From assembly GCF_030705415.1 (NCBI RefSeq), contig NZ_JAUZED010000033.1:1-33182 (forward strand): a stretch of DNA of 33,182 bases. The letters are read 5' to 3'. The stretch comes from Curtobacterium sp. A7_M15 (GTDB taxonomy: Bacteria > Actinomycetota > Actinomycetes > Actinomycetales > Microbacteriaceae). This document shows positions 25,804-33,182 of the stretch, one piece after another; position 1 is the first letter of the stretch; each line of letters starts with the position of its first letter. The notes beneath the pieces were generated by a model. It was not told the origin of the DNA. It did no database searches and saw nothing but the letters and a program-made list of their open reading frames with translations. The position numbers and the translations under genes were made by a program.

Positions 25804-26994
25804 ATGGCGGTGACGAAGCGAGCGGTCCACATCGGCGCCGGCAAGATCGGACGCGGGTTCGTCGGGCAGTTCCTGGTCGCGAGCGGCTACGAACTCACCT
25901 TCGTGGACGTCGACGACCGCGTCGTCTCGGCCCTGAACGAAGCCGGCCGGTTCGTCGTGCACGAGGTCGGCGAGATGCCCGTCGAGCACCTGGTCTACGG
26001 GTTCCGGGCACTCAGCAGCAAGACCGACCGCGAACAGGTCGTCCGCGCCATCGCCGAGGCCGACGTCGTCACGACCGCGGTCGGTGCCCGCACCCTGCCG
26101 CTCGTCGCGCCCGTCATCGCCGAGGGGCTGGCGGCGCGTCCTCTCGACCGCGGTGACGTGACGATCGTGGCGTGCGAGAACGCCTTCAACGCCACGGACT
26201 CGCTGCACGCCAGCATCCGCCGCGCCCCCATCCTCGAGGACCGCGACATCGCCGCCGTCTTCGCGAACTGCGCCATCGACCGCATCGTGCCCGACCAGTC
26301 CGGCGTGCTCGGCCAGTCCGGCGGTCTCGACGTCGTGCTCGAGCCGTTCTACGAGTGGGTCATCGAGCGCACGCCCTTCGCCGGCTCCGACGCCGAGCCG
26401 CCCGCGATCGACGGCGTGACCTGGGTCGACGACCTGCAGCCGTTCGTCGAGCGCAAGCTCTACACCGTGAACACCGCACACGCGACGGCCGCCTACCACG
26501 GCTACGTGCGGGGCATCCGACTCATCCGCGAGGCGCTCGAGGACGAGGCCGTCCGCGCCGAGGTCGACGGCGTGCTCGCCGAGACCACCGCGCTCCTCAT
26601 CGCGAAGCACGGCTTCGACCCGGAGGAGCACGCGCGCTACGTCGCCGCGAACCTCTCCCGCATCGCGAACCCGCACCTCCCCGACACGACCGTGCGCGTC
26701 GGCCGCAACCCGCTCCGGAAGCTCGGCCGCCGCGAGCGCTTCGTCGGCCCGGCGGCACAGCTCGCCGAACGCGGGCTGCCCGTCGACCACCTGCTCGGTG
26801 CCGTGCGCGTCGCGCTCGACTTCGACGACGAGAACGACCCCGAGTCGATCGAGCTGCACGCGCTGCTCCGCTCGGGTGCCACGGCCCACGCCCTCACCGA
26901 GATCCTCACCGGCCTGATGGAGAGCCACCCGCTGTTCCCCGCGGTGCGCGACGTCGTCGCCGAGGTCCTCGAGTCTCAGCCCGCCGACGCCTGA
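25804..26994 (+). CDS. mtlD: Mannitol-1-phosphate 5-dehydrogenase
   Basis: This 396-residue NAD-dependent enzyme interconverts mannitol-1-phosphate and fructose-6-phosphate. The N-terminal cofactor motif is HIGAGKIGRGFVG (9-21). The catalytic region has ERKLYTVNTAHA, with the conserved Lys and His, and YVAANLSRIANPHLPD downstream. The ATG at 25804 has GGAGGA 7 nt upstream. No mannitol PTS component or MtlR gene is present in the window, so this is a solitary mtlD inside an amino acid cluster. Catabolism with a PTS encoded elsewhere, or synthesis of mannitol as a compatible solute, are both possible. Confidence 0.94.
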   Translation: MAVTKRAVHIGAGKIGRGFVGQFLVASGYELTFVDVDDRVVSALNEAGRFVVHEVGEMPVEHLVYGFRALSSKTDREQVVRAIAEADVVTTAVGARTLPLVAPVIAEGLAARPLDRGDVTIVACENAFNATDSLHASIRRAPILEDRDIAAVFANCAIDRIVPDQSGVLGQSGGLDVVLEPFYEWVIERTPFAGSDAEPPAIDGVTWVDDLQPFVERKLYTVNTAHATAAYHGYVRGIRLIREALEDEAVRAEVDGVLAETTALLIAKHGFDPEEHARYVAANLSRIANPHLPDTTVRVGRNPLRKLGRRERFVGPAAQLAERGLPVDHLLGAVRVALDFDDENDPESIELHALLRSGATAHALTEILTGLMESHPLFPAVRDVVAEVLESQPADA

Positions 26995-27043
26995 CCGTCC
27001 CGCGCACAGCTCGTCCATGGTCGAGCCGGAGCGGAGCGCCTCG

Positions 27044-27049
27044 TAGAAT
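27044..27049 (+). promoter_or_regulatory. -10 box of a likely leaderless promoter
   Basis: TAGAAT ends 6 nt before the ATG at 27056, which marks a new transcription unit for the two membrane-protein genes. Confidence 0.6.
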
Positions 27050-27055
27050 CGAGGC

Positions 27056-27496
27056 ATGACCACGGCAGCATCCCCGCCCGACGGCTCGGTCGACCACGAC
27101 GACGAAGCCCTCAGCTGGGGCGACGCCGACGACGCGACCCACGTCGACGCGGCGCACAACCCGGTCACCGTCAAGGAACGTGCCGGCCGTGACCCGGAGG
27201 CCCCCGAGACCTCCGGCGCGCTCGTCGGATTCGGTGTCTTCGGCGGTCTCTACCTGCTCTACACGGTGGCCTGGCTGCTCACGGCCTCGACCTCGTACGT
27301 CTCGGACGTCGACACGGTCCTGACCGTCTTCGTCGAGGTCCTGCGGTTCCTGTCCATCGTCGCGCCCGCACTGTGGTTCACCGTCGTGCTCTGGGCCGGC
27401 CGCGGACAGCGCACGCGGAGCCGCCTGCTGTGGATGCTGCTCGGCGCCCTCGTCCTCTTCCCGTGGCCGTTCCTCATGACGCGGAGCTTCGGGTGA
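27056..27496 (+). CDS. Hypothetical membrane protein, 146 residues
   Basis: I do not recognise a named family. The first 55 residues are acidic and probably cytoplasmic. Three hydrophobic segments follow, about 57-78, 93-115 and 126-141, and the end carries FPWPFLMTRSFG. The start is supported by the TAGAAT box 6 nt upstream. The stop codon overlaps the GTG of the next gene (GTGA), so the two small membrane proteins are co-translated and may work together. Confidence 0.8.
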   Translation: MTTAASPPDGSVDHDDEALSWGDADDATHVDAAHNPVTVKERAGRDPEAPETSGALVGFGVFGGLYLLYTVAWLLTASTSYVSDVDTVLTVFVEVLRFLSIVAPALWFTVVLWAGRGQRTRSRLLWMLLGALVLFPWPFLMTRSFG

Positions 27497-27885
27497 CCGC
27501 CGCGACACCGAGCGTCCGTCGGCCGTCCGGGGCGTTCGTGGGCAAGGTCGTCGTCTGGCTCGTGTTCGCGCTGCTCTTCGCGTACATGACCGTGCAGAGC
27601 GTCGGCAACCTCGTGACCATCTCGGGCTCGGTCCGCGAGTTCAACGCCTTCCTCGACACGACGTCCGGCGGAGACTCGCTCCGGAGCAGCACCCCGTGGC
27701 TCTGGCTGGTGCTGGACATCGCGATCGCGCCGGTCGCGTTCCTCATCGCGTTGTGGATCACGCGGCGTGCTCGGCTCGCGGTGACCATCGGCGTCTTCGT
27801 GTTGGCCTTCGCCGCGGCCGGGGCGCTGTGGCTCGACCTGCAGCTCTTCGTCCCGAGTCTGCTGGACTTCGGACGCACGTCGTGA
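27493..27885 (+). CDS. Hypothetical membrane protein, 130 residues
   Basis: Not recognised. It has three hydrophobic segments (about 15-42, 70-90 and 95-115) around an extracytoplasmic-looking loop (SGSVREFNAFLDTTSGGDSLRSS), and a basic R-R-A-R between the last two. The GTG at 27493 overlaps the preceding stop by 4 nt; the longer frame reaches deep into the previous gene and is unlikely. Its own stop codon overlaps the left edge of palindrome copy F. Confidence 0.8.
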   Translation: MTAATPSVRRPSGAFVGKVVVWLVFALLFAYMTVQSVGNLVTISGSVREFNAFLDTTSGGDSLRSSTPWLWLVLDIAIAPVAFLIALWITRRARLAVTIGVFVLAFAAAGALWLDLQLFVPSLLDFGRTS

Positions 27886-27931
27886 CGGCCGGGAGGCGCG
27901 GTGTCGGCTGGCACCGCGCCTCCCGTCCGTC
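27884..27931 (+). repeat. Intergenic palindrome, copy F (possible terminator)
   Basis: Two 20-nt arms (27884-27903 and 27912-27931) pair with one mismatch around an 8-nt loop; the inner 14 bp (CGGGAGGCGCGGTG) are perfect. It overlaps the stop codon of the membrane protein gene. CACGTGG follows, with no T-tract. Confidence 0.8.
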
Positions 27932-27984
27932 ACGTGGTCGCCCGCCGGGCCGACCCTGCGGTCGTAACCACGTCCGCGCGTCGA

Positions 27985-27990
27985 TACGAT
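27985..27990 (+). promoter_or_regulatory. Possible -10 box of the serA promoter
   Basis: TACGAT lies 39 nt before the GTG at 28030. With a start near 27997 it would give a leader of about 33 nt that includes a GAGGAAA ribosome site. Confidence 0.45.
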
Positions 27991-28029
27991 GGTGGGATAC
28001 CGCCCGTCTCGTGTGAGGAAACTGCAGCT

Positions 28030-29619
28030 GTGCCGAAGCCGGTCGTCCTGATCGCCGAAGAACTCTCGCCCGCCACAGTCGACGCCCTCGGGCCCGACTT
28101 CGAGATCCGGAACGTGGACGGTACCGACCGCCCCGCCCTCCTGGCCTCCCTCGCCGACGCGCACGCCATCCTGGTGCGCTCCGCCACCAAGGTCGACGCC
28201 GAGGCGATCGCCGCGGCACCGAACCTCAAGGTCGTCGCCCGTGCCGGTGTCGGCCTCGACAACGTCGACATCAAGGCGGCGACCACCGCCGGGGTGATGG
28301 TCGTCAACGCGCCGACCTCGAACATCATCTCCGCCGCCGAGCTCACGGTCGGCCACATCCTGTCGCTCGCGCGCCACATCCCGGCGGCCCACGCGTCCCT
28401 CGCCGCCGGCACCTGGAAGCGCTCCGCGTACACCGGTGTCGAGCTGTACGAGAAGACCGTCGGGATTATCGGCCTCGGCCGCATCGGGGCGCTCATCACG
28501 CAGCGTCTGCAGGCGTTCGGCGTCCAGGTGATCGCGTACGACCCGTACGTCACCACGGCCCGCGCACAGCAGCTCGGGGTCGAGCTCGTCTCGCTCGAGG
28601 ACCTGCTGCGGCGCGCCGACTTCACCACGATCCACATGCCGAAGACGCCGGAGACGGTGGGCATGATCTCGGACGACCAGTTCGCGCTCATGAAGCCGAC
28701 CGCGTTCGTCGTGAACGTGGCCCGTGGCGGGCTGATCGACGAGGACGCGCTGCACCGTGCGCTCACCTCGAACACGATCGCCGGCGCCGGTCTCGACGTG
28801 TTCGTCTCCGAGCCCCCGAAGGACTCGCCGCTCGTCGCGCTGCCGAACGTCGTCGTCACGCCGCACCTCGGCGCCTCGACCGACGAAGCACAGGAGAAGG
28901 CGGGCGTCTCGGTCGCCAAGTCCGTGCGGCTCGCCCTCGGCGGCGAGCTCGTCCCGGACGCGGTCAACGTCGCCGGCGGCGTCATCGACCCCTACGTGCG
29001 GCCGGGCATCCCGCTCGTCGAGAAGCTCGGTCAGGTGTTCACCGGCCTGGCGACGTCGCCCGTCACCAGCATCGACGTCGAGGTGCACGGCGAGCTCGCC
29101 GAGTTCGACGTCAGCGTGCTGAAGCTCGCCGCGCTGAAGGGCGTCTTCACCGACGTCGTCAGCGACCAGGTGTCGTACGTGAACGCCCCGCTGATCGCAG
29201 AGCAGCGCGGGGTCACCGTGCGGCTCATCACCGACTCGGACAGCCCGGAGTACCGGAACGTGCTCACGATCCGCGGGGCCCAGTCCGACGGCCCGGCGAT
29301 CAGCGTGTCCGGCACGCTGACGGGCCCGAAGCAGGTCGCGAAGCTCGTCGAGATCAACGGTCACGACGTCGAGGTCGCCCTCGCCGAGCACCACGTGGTG
29401 ATGGAGTACACCGACCGGCCCGGCATCGTCGCGGTCTACGGCAAGGAGTTCGGCGACGCCGGCATCAACATCGCGGCGATGCAGATCTCACGCGAGGCGG
29501 CGGGCGGTCAGGCGCTCAGCGTCCTCACCGTCGATTCGCCCGTCCCGGCGGAGATCCTCGAGCACGTCCGGTCCACGATCGACGCGGCCTCGCTCCGCGA
29601 GATCGACATCACGCTGTAG
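28030..29619 (+). CDS. serA: D-3-phosphoglycerate dehydrogenase
   Basis: This 529-residue NAD-dependent enzyme catalyses the first step of serine synthesis from 3-phosphoglycerate. The substrate domain flanks a nucleotide-binding domain with GLGRIG (148-153). The active-site R232 is in VARGGL and H279 in TPHLGAST. An intervening allosteric domain (about 320-450) is followed by a C-terminal ACT domain ([22 protein letters not shown]). This is the long actinobacterial form, as in mycobacteria, in which serine inhibits through the ACT domain. The GTG at 28030 is preceded by GAGGAAA. leuB follows after 13 nt, so serA and leuB probably share a message. Confidence 0.96.
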   Translation: MPKPVVLIAEELSPATVDALGPDFEIRNVDGTDRPALLASLADAHAILVRSATKVDAEAIAAAPNLKVVARAGVGLDNVDIKAATTAGVMVVNAPTSNIISAAELTVGHILSLARHIPAAHASLAAGTWKRSAYTGVELYEKTVGIIGLGRIGALITQRLQAFGVQVIAYDPYVTTARAQQLGVELVSLEDLLRRADFTTIHMPKTPETVGMISDDQFALMKPTAFVVNVARGGLIDEDALHRALTSNTIAGAGLDVFVSEPPKDSPLVALPNVVVTPHLGASTDEAQEKAGVSVAKSVRLALGGELVPDAVNVAGGVIDPYVRPGIPLVEKLGQVFTGLATSPVTSIDVEVHGELAEFDVSVLKLAALKGVFTDVVSDQVSYVNAPLIAEQRGVTVRLITDSDSPEYRNVLTIRGAQSDGPAISVSGTLTGPKQVAKLVEINGHDVEVALAEHHVVMEYTDRPGIVAVYGKEFGDAGINIAAMQISREAAGGQALSVLTVDSPVPAEILEHVRSTIDAASLREIDITL

Positions 29620-29632
29620 GGGAGTGGCGGAC

Positions 29633-30700
29633 ATGACGCAGACGGTGAAGCTCGCGGTGATCCGCGGGGACGGCATCGGTCCGGAGGTCGTCGACGAGGC
29701 CCTGAAGGTCCTGCACGCGGTCCTGCCGGACGACCTCGTCGTCGAGGAGACCGCGTTCTCGCTCGGCGCCTCGCGGTTCCTCGAGACCGGGGACATCCTC
29801 ACCGAGGACGACATGTCCGCCATCGCCACCCACGACGCGATCCTGCTCGGCGCGGTCGGCGGCGACCCCCGCGACCCGCGGCTGGCCGGCGGGATCATCG
29901 AGCGCGGCCTGCTCCTGAAGCTGCGGTTCGCGTTCGACCACTACGTGAACCTCCGTCCGACGGTGGTGTACCCGTCGGTGGCGACCCCGTTGTCGTCCCC
30001 GGGCGAGGTGGACTTCGTCGTCGTGCGCGAGGGCACCGAGGGACCCTACGTCGGCAACGGCGGCGCCATCCGGATCGGTACCCCGAACGAGATCGCGACC
30101 GAGGTCTCGCTGAACACCGCGTACGGGGTCGAGCGCGTCGTCCGGTACGCCTTCGCGCTGGCGGACCGGCGGCCGCGCAAGCACCTCACGCTCGTGCACA
30201 AGAGCAACGTCCTCGTCCACGCCGGAGCCCTCTGGCAGCGCACCGTCGCGGCCGTCGGGCAGGAGTACCCGGACGTCACGGTGGACTACCAGCACGTCGA
30301 CGCCGTCACCATCCACATGGTGCGGGAACCTGCTAGGTTCGACGTCATCGTCACCGACAACCTCTTCGGCGACATCATCACCGACCTGGCCGGCGCGATC
30401 AGCGGCGGCATCGGTCTGGCGGCCTCGGGCAACATCAACCCGGACGGCACCTTCCCCAGCATGTTCGAGCCGGTCCACGGCTCCGCGCCGGACATCGCGG
30501 GTCAGCAGAAGGCCGATCCCACGGCCGCCATCCTGTCCGTCGCACTGCTGCTCGACCACATCGGTCGCAGCGACCTCGCGTCGGCGGTCACGCGGGCGGT
30601 CGAGGCCGACCTCGCCGACCGGGGCACCTCGCAGCGTCGCACGGCTGAGATCGGCGACGCCATCGCCGCCGCGGCCACGGCACGCACCACCACCGCCTGA
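29633..30700 (+). CDS. leuB: 3-isopropylmalate dehydrogenase
   Basis: This 355-residue NAD-dependent enzyme oxidises 3-isopropylmalate in leucine synthesis. The N-terminus reads [15 protein letters not shown]. The substrate motif [13 protein letters not shown] is typical of actinobacterial Leu[12 protein letters not shown], the Lys of HKSNVL, the Asp pair of the [15 protein letters not shown] segment and [14 protein letters not shown] follow. The ATG at 29633 is preferred: GGGGAG at 29619-29624 is well spaced for it, whereas the GTG at 29624 would overlap that site. It lies between serA and ilvE. Isopropylmalate synthase and isomerase are not in the window. Confidence 0.95.
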   Translation: MTQTVKLAVIRGDGIGPEVVDEALKVLHAVLPDDLVVEETAFSLGASRFLETGDILTEDDMSAIATHDAILLGAVGGDPRDPRLAGGIIERGLLLKLRFAFDHYVNLRPTVVYPSVATPLSSPGEVDFVVVREGTEGPYVGNGGAIRIGTPNEIATEVSLNTAYGVERVVRYAFALADRRPRKHLTLVHKSNVLVHAGALWQRTVAAVGQEYPDVTVDYQHVDAVTIHMVREPARFDVIVTDNLFGDIITDLAGAISGGIGLAASGNINPDGTFPSMFEPVHGSAPDIAGQQKADPTAAILSVALLLDHIGRSDLASAVTRAVEADLADRGTSQRRTAEIGDAIAAAATARTTTA

Positions 30701-30715
30701 CAGGAGTCTCCCCAG

Positions 30716-31825
30716 ATGAGCACCGACACCGACTTCGCACCCGCGTTCGCCACCACCCCCTCGCCCGAACGCCGTGCGGCCGCCGAGCGCGAGGAGATCC
30801 TCGCCGACCCGGGCTTCGGCAAGCACTTCACGGACCACATGGCCACCGTGCAGTGGACGCTGGACGCAGGGTGGCACGATGCCTCGGTCCACCCGTACGG
30901 CCCGCTCAGTCTCGACCCGAGCGCGAGCGTCCTGCACTACGCGCAGGAGATCTTCGAGGGACTGAAGGCCTACCGGCACGCCGACGGCTCGGTCTGGTCC
31001 TTCCGGCCCGACGCCAACGCGCGCCGGTTCCAGCGGTCCGCTCGTCGACTGGCGTTGCCGGAGCTGCCGGTGGAGACCTTCGTCGAGTCCATCCGCCAGC
31101 TCGTCCGCACCGACGTCGACTGGGTGCCGTCGGCTCCCGAGACGAGCCTGTACCTGCGCCCGTTCATGATCGCGACGGAGTCGTTCCTGGGGGTGCGTGC
31201 GGCGCAAGCGGTGGCGTACCACTGCATCGCGAGCCCGGCCGGTGCCTACTTCACGTCCGGGCCGAAGCCGGTGTCGATCTGGCTCTCCACGAACTACGCC
31301 CGGGCCGGCAAGGGCGGCACGGGTGCGGCGAAGACCGGCGGCAACTACGCCTCGTCGCTCCTGCCGCAGCAAGAGGCCTACGAGCACGGTTGCCAGCAGG
31401 TCATGTTCCTCGACTCGGCCGAGGGCAAGTACCTCGAGGAGCTGGGCGGCATGAACGTGGTGCTGGTCAAGTCGGACGGGACGCTCGTCACACCCGACTC
31501 GGACTCCATCCTCGAGGGCATCACGCGCGACTCGATCCTGCAGCTCGCCGAGGACCGCGGGCTGCACGTCGAACGCCGACGGGTGACCCTCGACGAGTGG
31601 CGCGACGGCGTCGAGGACGGTTCCATCACCGAGGCCTTCGCGTGCGGGACCGCCGCCGTGGTGACCCCGATCGCGGAACTCCGCGGCGAGGGCTTCACGA
31701 TCGGGTCGCCGACGGTGGGAGCGGGCGAGCTGACGATGTCCCTGCGTGAGGAGCTCACCGACATCCAGTACGGCCGCCGTCCCGACCCGCACGGGTGGAT
31801 GACGCGCCTGACCGACCCGGCCTGA
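30716..31825 (+). CDS. ilvE: Branched-chain amino acid aminotransferase
   Basis: This 369-residue fold-type IV pyridoxal-phosphate enzyme interconverts valine, leucine and isoleucine with their 2-oxo acids. The cofactor lysine is K206 in GAAKTGGNYA. Other hallmarks are FEGLKAYR near the N-terminus, LYLRPFM, ELGGMNV and EAFACGTAAVVTPI. The length fits the actinobacterial/eukaryotic type. AGGAG lies 9 nt before the ATG, 15 nt after leuB, so it is probably in the same operon as serA and leuB. Confidence 0.96.
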   Translation: MSTDTDFAPAFATTPSPERRAAAEREEILADPGFGKHFTDHMATVQWTLDAGWHDASVHPYGPLSLDPSASVLHYAQEIFEGLKAYRHADGSVWSFRPDANARRFQRSARRLALPELPVETFVESIRQLVRTDVDWVPSAPETSLYLRPFMIATESFLGVRAAQAVAYHCIASPAGAYFTSGPKPVSIWLSTNYARAGKGGTGAAKTGGNYASSLLPQQEAYEHGCQQVMFLDSAEGKYLEELGGMNVVLVKSDGTLVTPDSDSILEGITRDSILQLAEDRGLHVERRRVTLDEWRDGVEDGSITEAFACGTAAVVTPIAELRGEGFTIGSPTVGAGELTMSLREELTDIQYGRRPDPHGWMTRLTDPA

Positions 31826-31843
31826 ACGCACACCACACGTCGG

Positions 31844-31849
31844 TAGGCT
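31844..31849 (+). promoter_or_regulatory. -10 box of a likely leaderless promoter
   Basis: TAGGCT ends 6 nt before the GTG at 31856, the same arrangement as at corA. Confidence 0.55.
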
Positions 31850-31855
31850 CCAACG

Positions 31856-32626
31856 GTGAAGATCGCACGGTTCAGCAGCAAGGGCGAAGACCCCCGGTAC
31901 GGCATCCTCGACGAGCGCGACCTGGTCGTGCTGGCGGGTGACCCGATGTACCAGGGGTTCGAGACCACGGGGGAGCGGGTGCCTCTGTCGGAGGCCAAGC
32001 TCCTCGCCCCCGTCATCCCGCGTTCGAAGGTGATCGGCGTGGGGCTCAACTACGCGGAGCACGCGTCCGAGATGGACGAGCGCGCCGGGGACGACCCGGT
32101 GGTGTTCCTCAAGCCGAACACGTCGGTGATCGGCCCGGAGGACCCGATCCGTCTGCCCGCCGGGGTCGGACGCGTCGACCACGAGGGCGAGCTCGCCATC
32201 GTGATCGGCTCCCTCGCGAAGAACGTCACGCGAGAGGACTTCGCGAGCGTCATCCTCGGCTACACGATCGCCAACGACGTGACCGCCCGCGACCTGCAGG
32301 CACGCGACGGCCAGTGGACCCGGTCGAAGAGCTTCGACACGTTCTGCCCGCTCGGGCCGGCGATCGAGACCGAGATCGACCCGTCGGACATCCGCATCGA
32401 GACCCGCGTGGACGGTGACCTGCGGCAGGTGGGCTCCACCAGCGAGATGGTGCACGACATCCCGTCGCTCATCGAGTTCGTGTCCTCGATCTGGACGCTC
32501 CTGCCCGGTGACGTCATCCTGACCGGGACCCCGGCCGGCGTCGGCGAGATCCGCGACGGCGAGGTCGTCGAGGTGACGATCGAAGGGATCGGCACCCTGA
32601 AGAACCCGGTCATCGCCAAGCACTGA
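31856..32626 (+). CDS. Fumarylacetoacetate hydrolase-family protein
   Basis: This 256-residue protein has a short N-terminal domain (1-55) and a FAH catalytic domain. The domain contains VIGVGLNYAEHASEM, the acidic metal-binding segment VDHEGELAIVIG, NDVTARDLQ with RSKSFDTFCPLGP, and GDVILTGTPAGVG near the end. Members act on 2-hydroxyhepta-dienedioate-like compounds, oxaloacetate or acylpyruvates, and the exact substrate cannot be read. No other aromatic-degradation gene is present. The GTG start is supported by TAGGCT 6 nt upstream. A strong GC hairpin follows before the rRNA promoter. Confidence 0.92.
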   Translation: MKIARFSSKGEDPRYGILDERDLVVLAGDPMYQGFETTGERVPLSEAKLLAPVIPRSKVIGVGLNYAEHASEMDERAGDDPVVFLKPNTSVIGPEDPIRLPAGVGRVDHEGELAIVIGSLAKNVTREDFASVILGYTIANDVTARDLQARDGQWTRSKSFDTFCPLGPAIETEIDPSDIRIETRVDGDLRQVGSTSEMVHDIPSLIEFVSSIWTLLPGDVILTGTPAGVGEIRDGEVVEVTIEGIGTLKNPVIAKH

Positions 32627-32640
32627 CCCGCACCGCCGAG

Positions 32641-32672
32641 CGGCCCGCTCCCCATCGTGGGGGCGGGCCGTT
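32641..32672 (+). terminator. Intrinsic terminator-like hairpin after the FAH gene
   Basis: CGGCCCGCTCCC and GGGGGCGGGCCG form a 12-bp stem with one G-T pair around a short loop, then TTCC. It would stop read-through into the rRNA operon. Confidence 0.75.
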
Positions 32673-32723
32673 CCGCGTATCCGCGCGGATCCTCGTCCGC
32701 GACACGCCCGGGGCGCGGCCCGG

Positions 32724-32753
32724 TTGGCGGGGCCCCCGGGGCGTGTGTAGAGT
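32724..32753 (+). promoter_or_regulatory. rRNA operon promoter
   Basis: TTGGCG (32724-32729) and TAGAGT (32748-32753) are separated by 18 nt, the best -35/-10 pair in the window. The expected start is near 32760, about 370 nt before the 16S gene. Confidence 0.7.
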
Positions 32754-32760
32754 AATCACT

Positions 32761-32853
32761 CGTTGCCGCTGAGGCGGAGAACGGAACGGCCGAGACGGTC
32801 ACCGGGTCATCGACTCGGAGATGCAGTCCGGACGGGGTCCCGCTCAGGCAACG
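32761..32853 (+). repeat. Long-range stem in the rRNA leader
   Basis: CGTTGCC then, after a 2-nt bulge, TGAG (32761-32773) can pair with CTCAGGCAACG (32843-32853). The leader would fold back on itself right after the predicted start. Its role in folding, processing or antitermination is inferred. Confidence 0.5.
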
Positions 32854-32956
32854 AATCCCGATGATGAGCCACTCTCGAAGTGGTCTCCTCGGGGCGACGA
32901 AATGCCTCTCTGGCGAAGCCTGTGTCACACGGGTCGAGTGGGGAGTGCGTCTGGTC

Positions 32957-32977
32957 CTTGAGAACTCAACAGCGTGC
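32957..32977 (+). promoter_or_regulatory. Conserved antitermination-type element of the rRNA leader
   Basis: TTGAGAACTCAACAGCGTGC matches the conserved TTGAGAACTCAA-containing element in actinobacterial rRNA leaders near boxA, known for example from mycobacteria. It is expected to act in rRNA antitermination or processing. Confidence 0.7.
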
Positions 32978-33014
32978 ACATTGTCAATGCCAATTTATTG
33001 ACCCCGTGCCTGGT

Positions 33015-33026
33015 CTGCTTCGGCAG
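33015..33026 (+). repeat. UUCG-capped hairpin in the rRNA leader
   Basis: CTGC-TTCG-GCAG forms a short stem closed by the very stable UUCG tetraloop. Confidence 0.55.
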
Positions 33027-33037
33027 GTTGGGTCGGA

Positions 33038-33067
33038 GACAATTCCTTTTGGATGGACAGAATTGTC
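33038..33067 (+). repeat. 8-bp inverted repeat in the rRNA leader
   Basis: GACAATTC (33038-33045) and GAATTGTC (33060-33067) can form a stem about 60 nt before the 16S gene. It may belong to the processing structure that releases the 16S 5' end. Confidence 0.5.
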
Positions 33068-33129
33068 AGTAGACAGTTCTTTTTGTCAGTTTCAACTCGC
33101 TGGCACTTTCGGGTGTTGGTTGTAATTTT

Positions 33130-33182
33130 TTTACGGAGAGTTTGATCCTGGCTCAGGACGAACGCTGGCGGCGTGCTTAACA
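33130..33182 (+). rRNA. rrs: 16S ribosomal RNA, 5' end (partial)
   Basis: AGAGTTTGATCCTGGCTCAG (33137-33156) is the universal sequence at E. coli positions 8-27. GACGAACGCTGGCGGCGTGC follows, as in actinobacteria. The mature 5' end is placed at about 33130 by counting back and is uncertain by a few bases. The gene continues beyond the window. Confidence 0.98.

Larger units (their letters stand above)
32627..33129 (+). other. 503-bp gene-free region: terminator, rRNA promoter and rRNA leader
   Basis: No believable coding frame is present. The region holds the FAH terminator, a promoter at 32724-32753 and a transcribed leader of about 370 nt. Base composition changes from GC-rich to clearly AT-rich from about 32980 onward, unlike the rest of the window. 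Confidence 0.75.

Noticed and set aside
29624..29632. GTG at 29624 as the start of leuB
   Set aside because: It overlaps the GGGGAG ribosome site, which is correctly spaced for the ATG at 29633.
32260..32979. A 239-codon minus-strand frame over the FAH gene and rRNA promoter
   Set aside because: It overlaps a conserved gene, the terminator and the rRNA promoter, and its composition is not protein-like.
32880..33125. An 81-codon frame inside the rRNA leader
   Set aside because: It covers the conserved leader element and ends just before the 16S gene, so it is a chance frame.

Overview
The window looks like a chromosomal segment of a high-GC actinobacterium, most likely Microbacteriaceae and possibly Curtobacterium. 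Codon third positions are almost all G or C. The protein families are actinobacterial: an AnsP resembling the mycobacterial permease, an OtsA with VQDYQL in place of VHDYHL, and a 529-residue SerA with an ACT domain. The last 53 bases are the 5' end of a 16S rRNA gene. The genus is an inference from gene content and order. No transposase, phage gene, CRISPR array or tRNA was recognised.

Layout. Positions 90-302 encode a small membrane protein. Positions 475-3151 hold a two-component system and a PepSY lipoprotein, and an identical 19-nt tandem CTTCAG box lies just upstream of both the regulator and the lipoprotein gene. Positions 3229-5992 hold a VOC protein, a TetR repressor divergent from an aldo/keto reductase with two palindromic operators between them, and a small unknown protein whose promoter sits inside a 14-bp inverted repeat. 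Positions 6129-7706 encode an asparagine permease. Positions 8129-12724 form an osmotic block: a ProV-ProW-ProX glycine betaine/proline ABC importer followed by an MscS-type channel. Positions 12802-17732 hold a tiny membrane protein, an SLC13/ArsB-like permease, a CorA-type transporter and a large membrane protein of unknown function with an extracytoplasmic C-terminal domain. Positions 17920-20287 encode trehalose synthesis (otsA-otsB).

Positions 20389-31825 hold most of branched-chain amino acid synthesis (ilvD, ilvB, ilvN, ilvC, leuB, ilvE). Interleaved with these are mannitol-1-phosphate dehydrogenase, two unknown membrane proteins and serA. A fumarylacetoacetate-hydrolase-family gene (31856-32626) ends at a strong hairpin. 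It is followed by about 500 bases of rRNA promoter and leader and then the 16S gene.

How the genes work together. IlvBN, IlvC, IlvD and IlvE cover valine and isoleucine formation from pyruvate and 2-oxobutyrate, LeuB supplies a leucine step, and SerA starts serine synthesis. Betaine import, MscS, trehalose synthesis and possibly MtlD are all linked to osmotic balance. Two genome-level habits stand out. Seven GC-rich palindromes of one family lie just downstream of plus-strand genes. Many genes also have a TANNNT box ending 6-7 nt before the start codon, as expected for leaderless mRNAs. No clearly new multi-gene system is evident. The best candidates for undescribed biology are the tandem-box regulon, the palindrome family, the inverted repeat at 5982-6022 and the 819-residue membrane protein.
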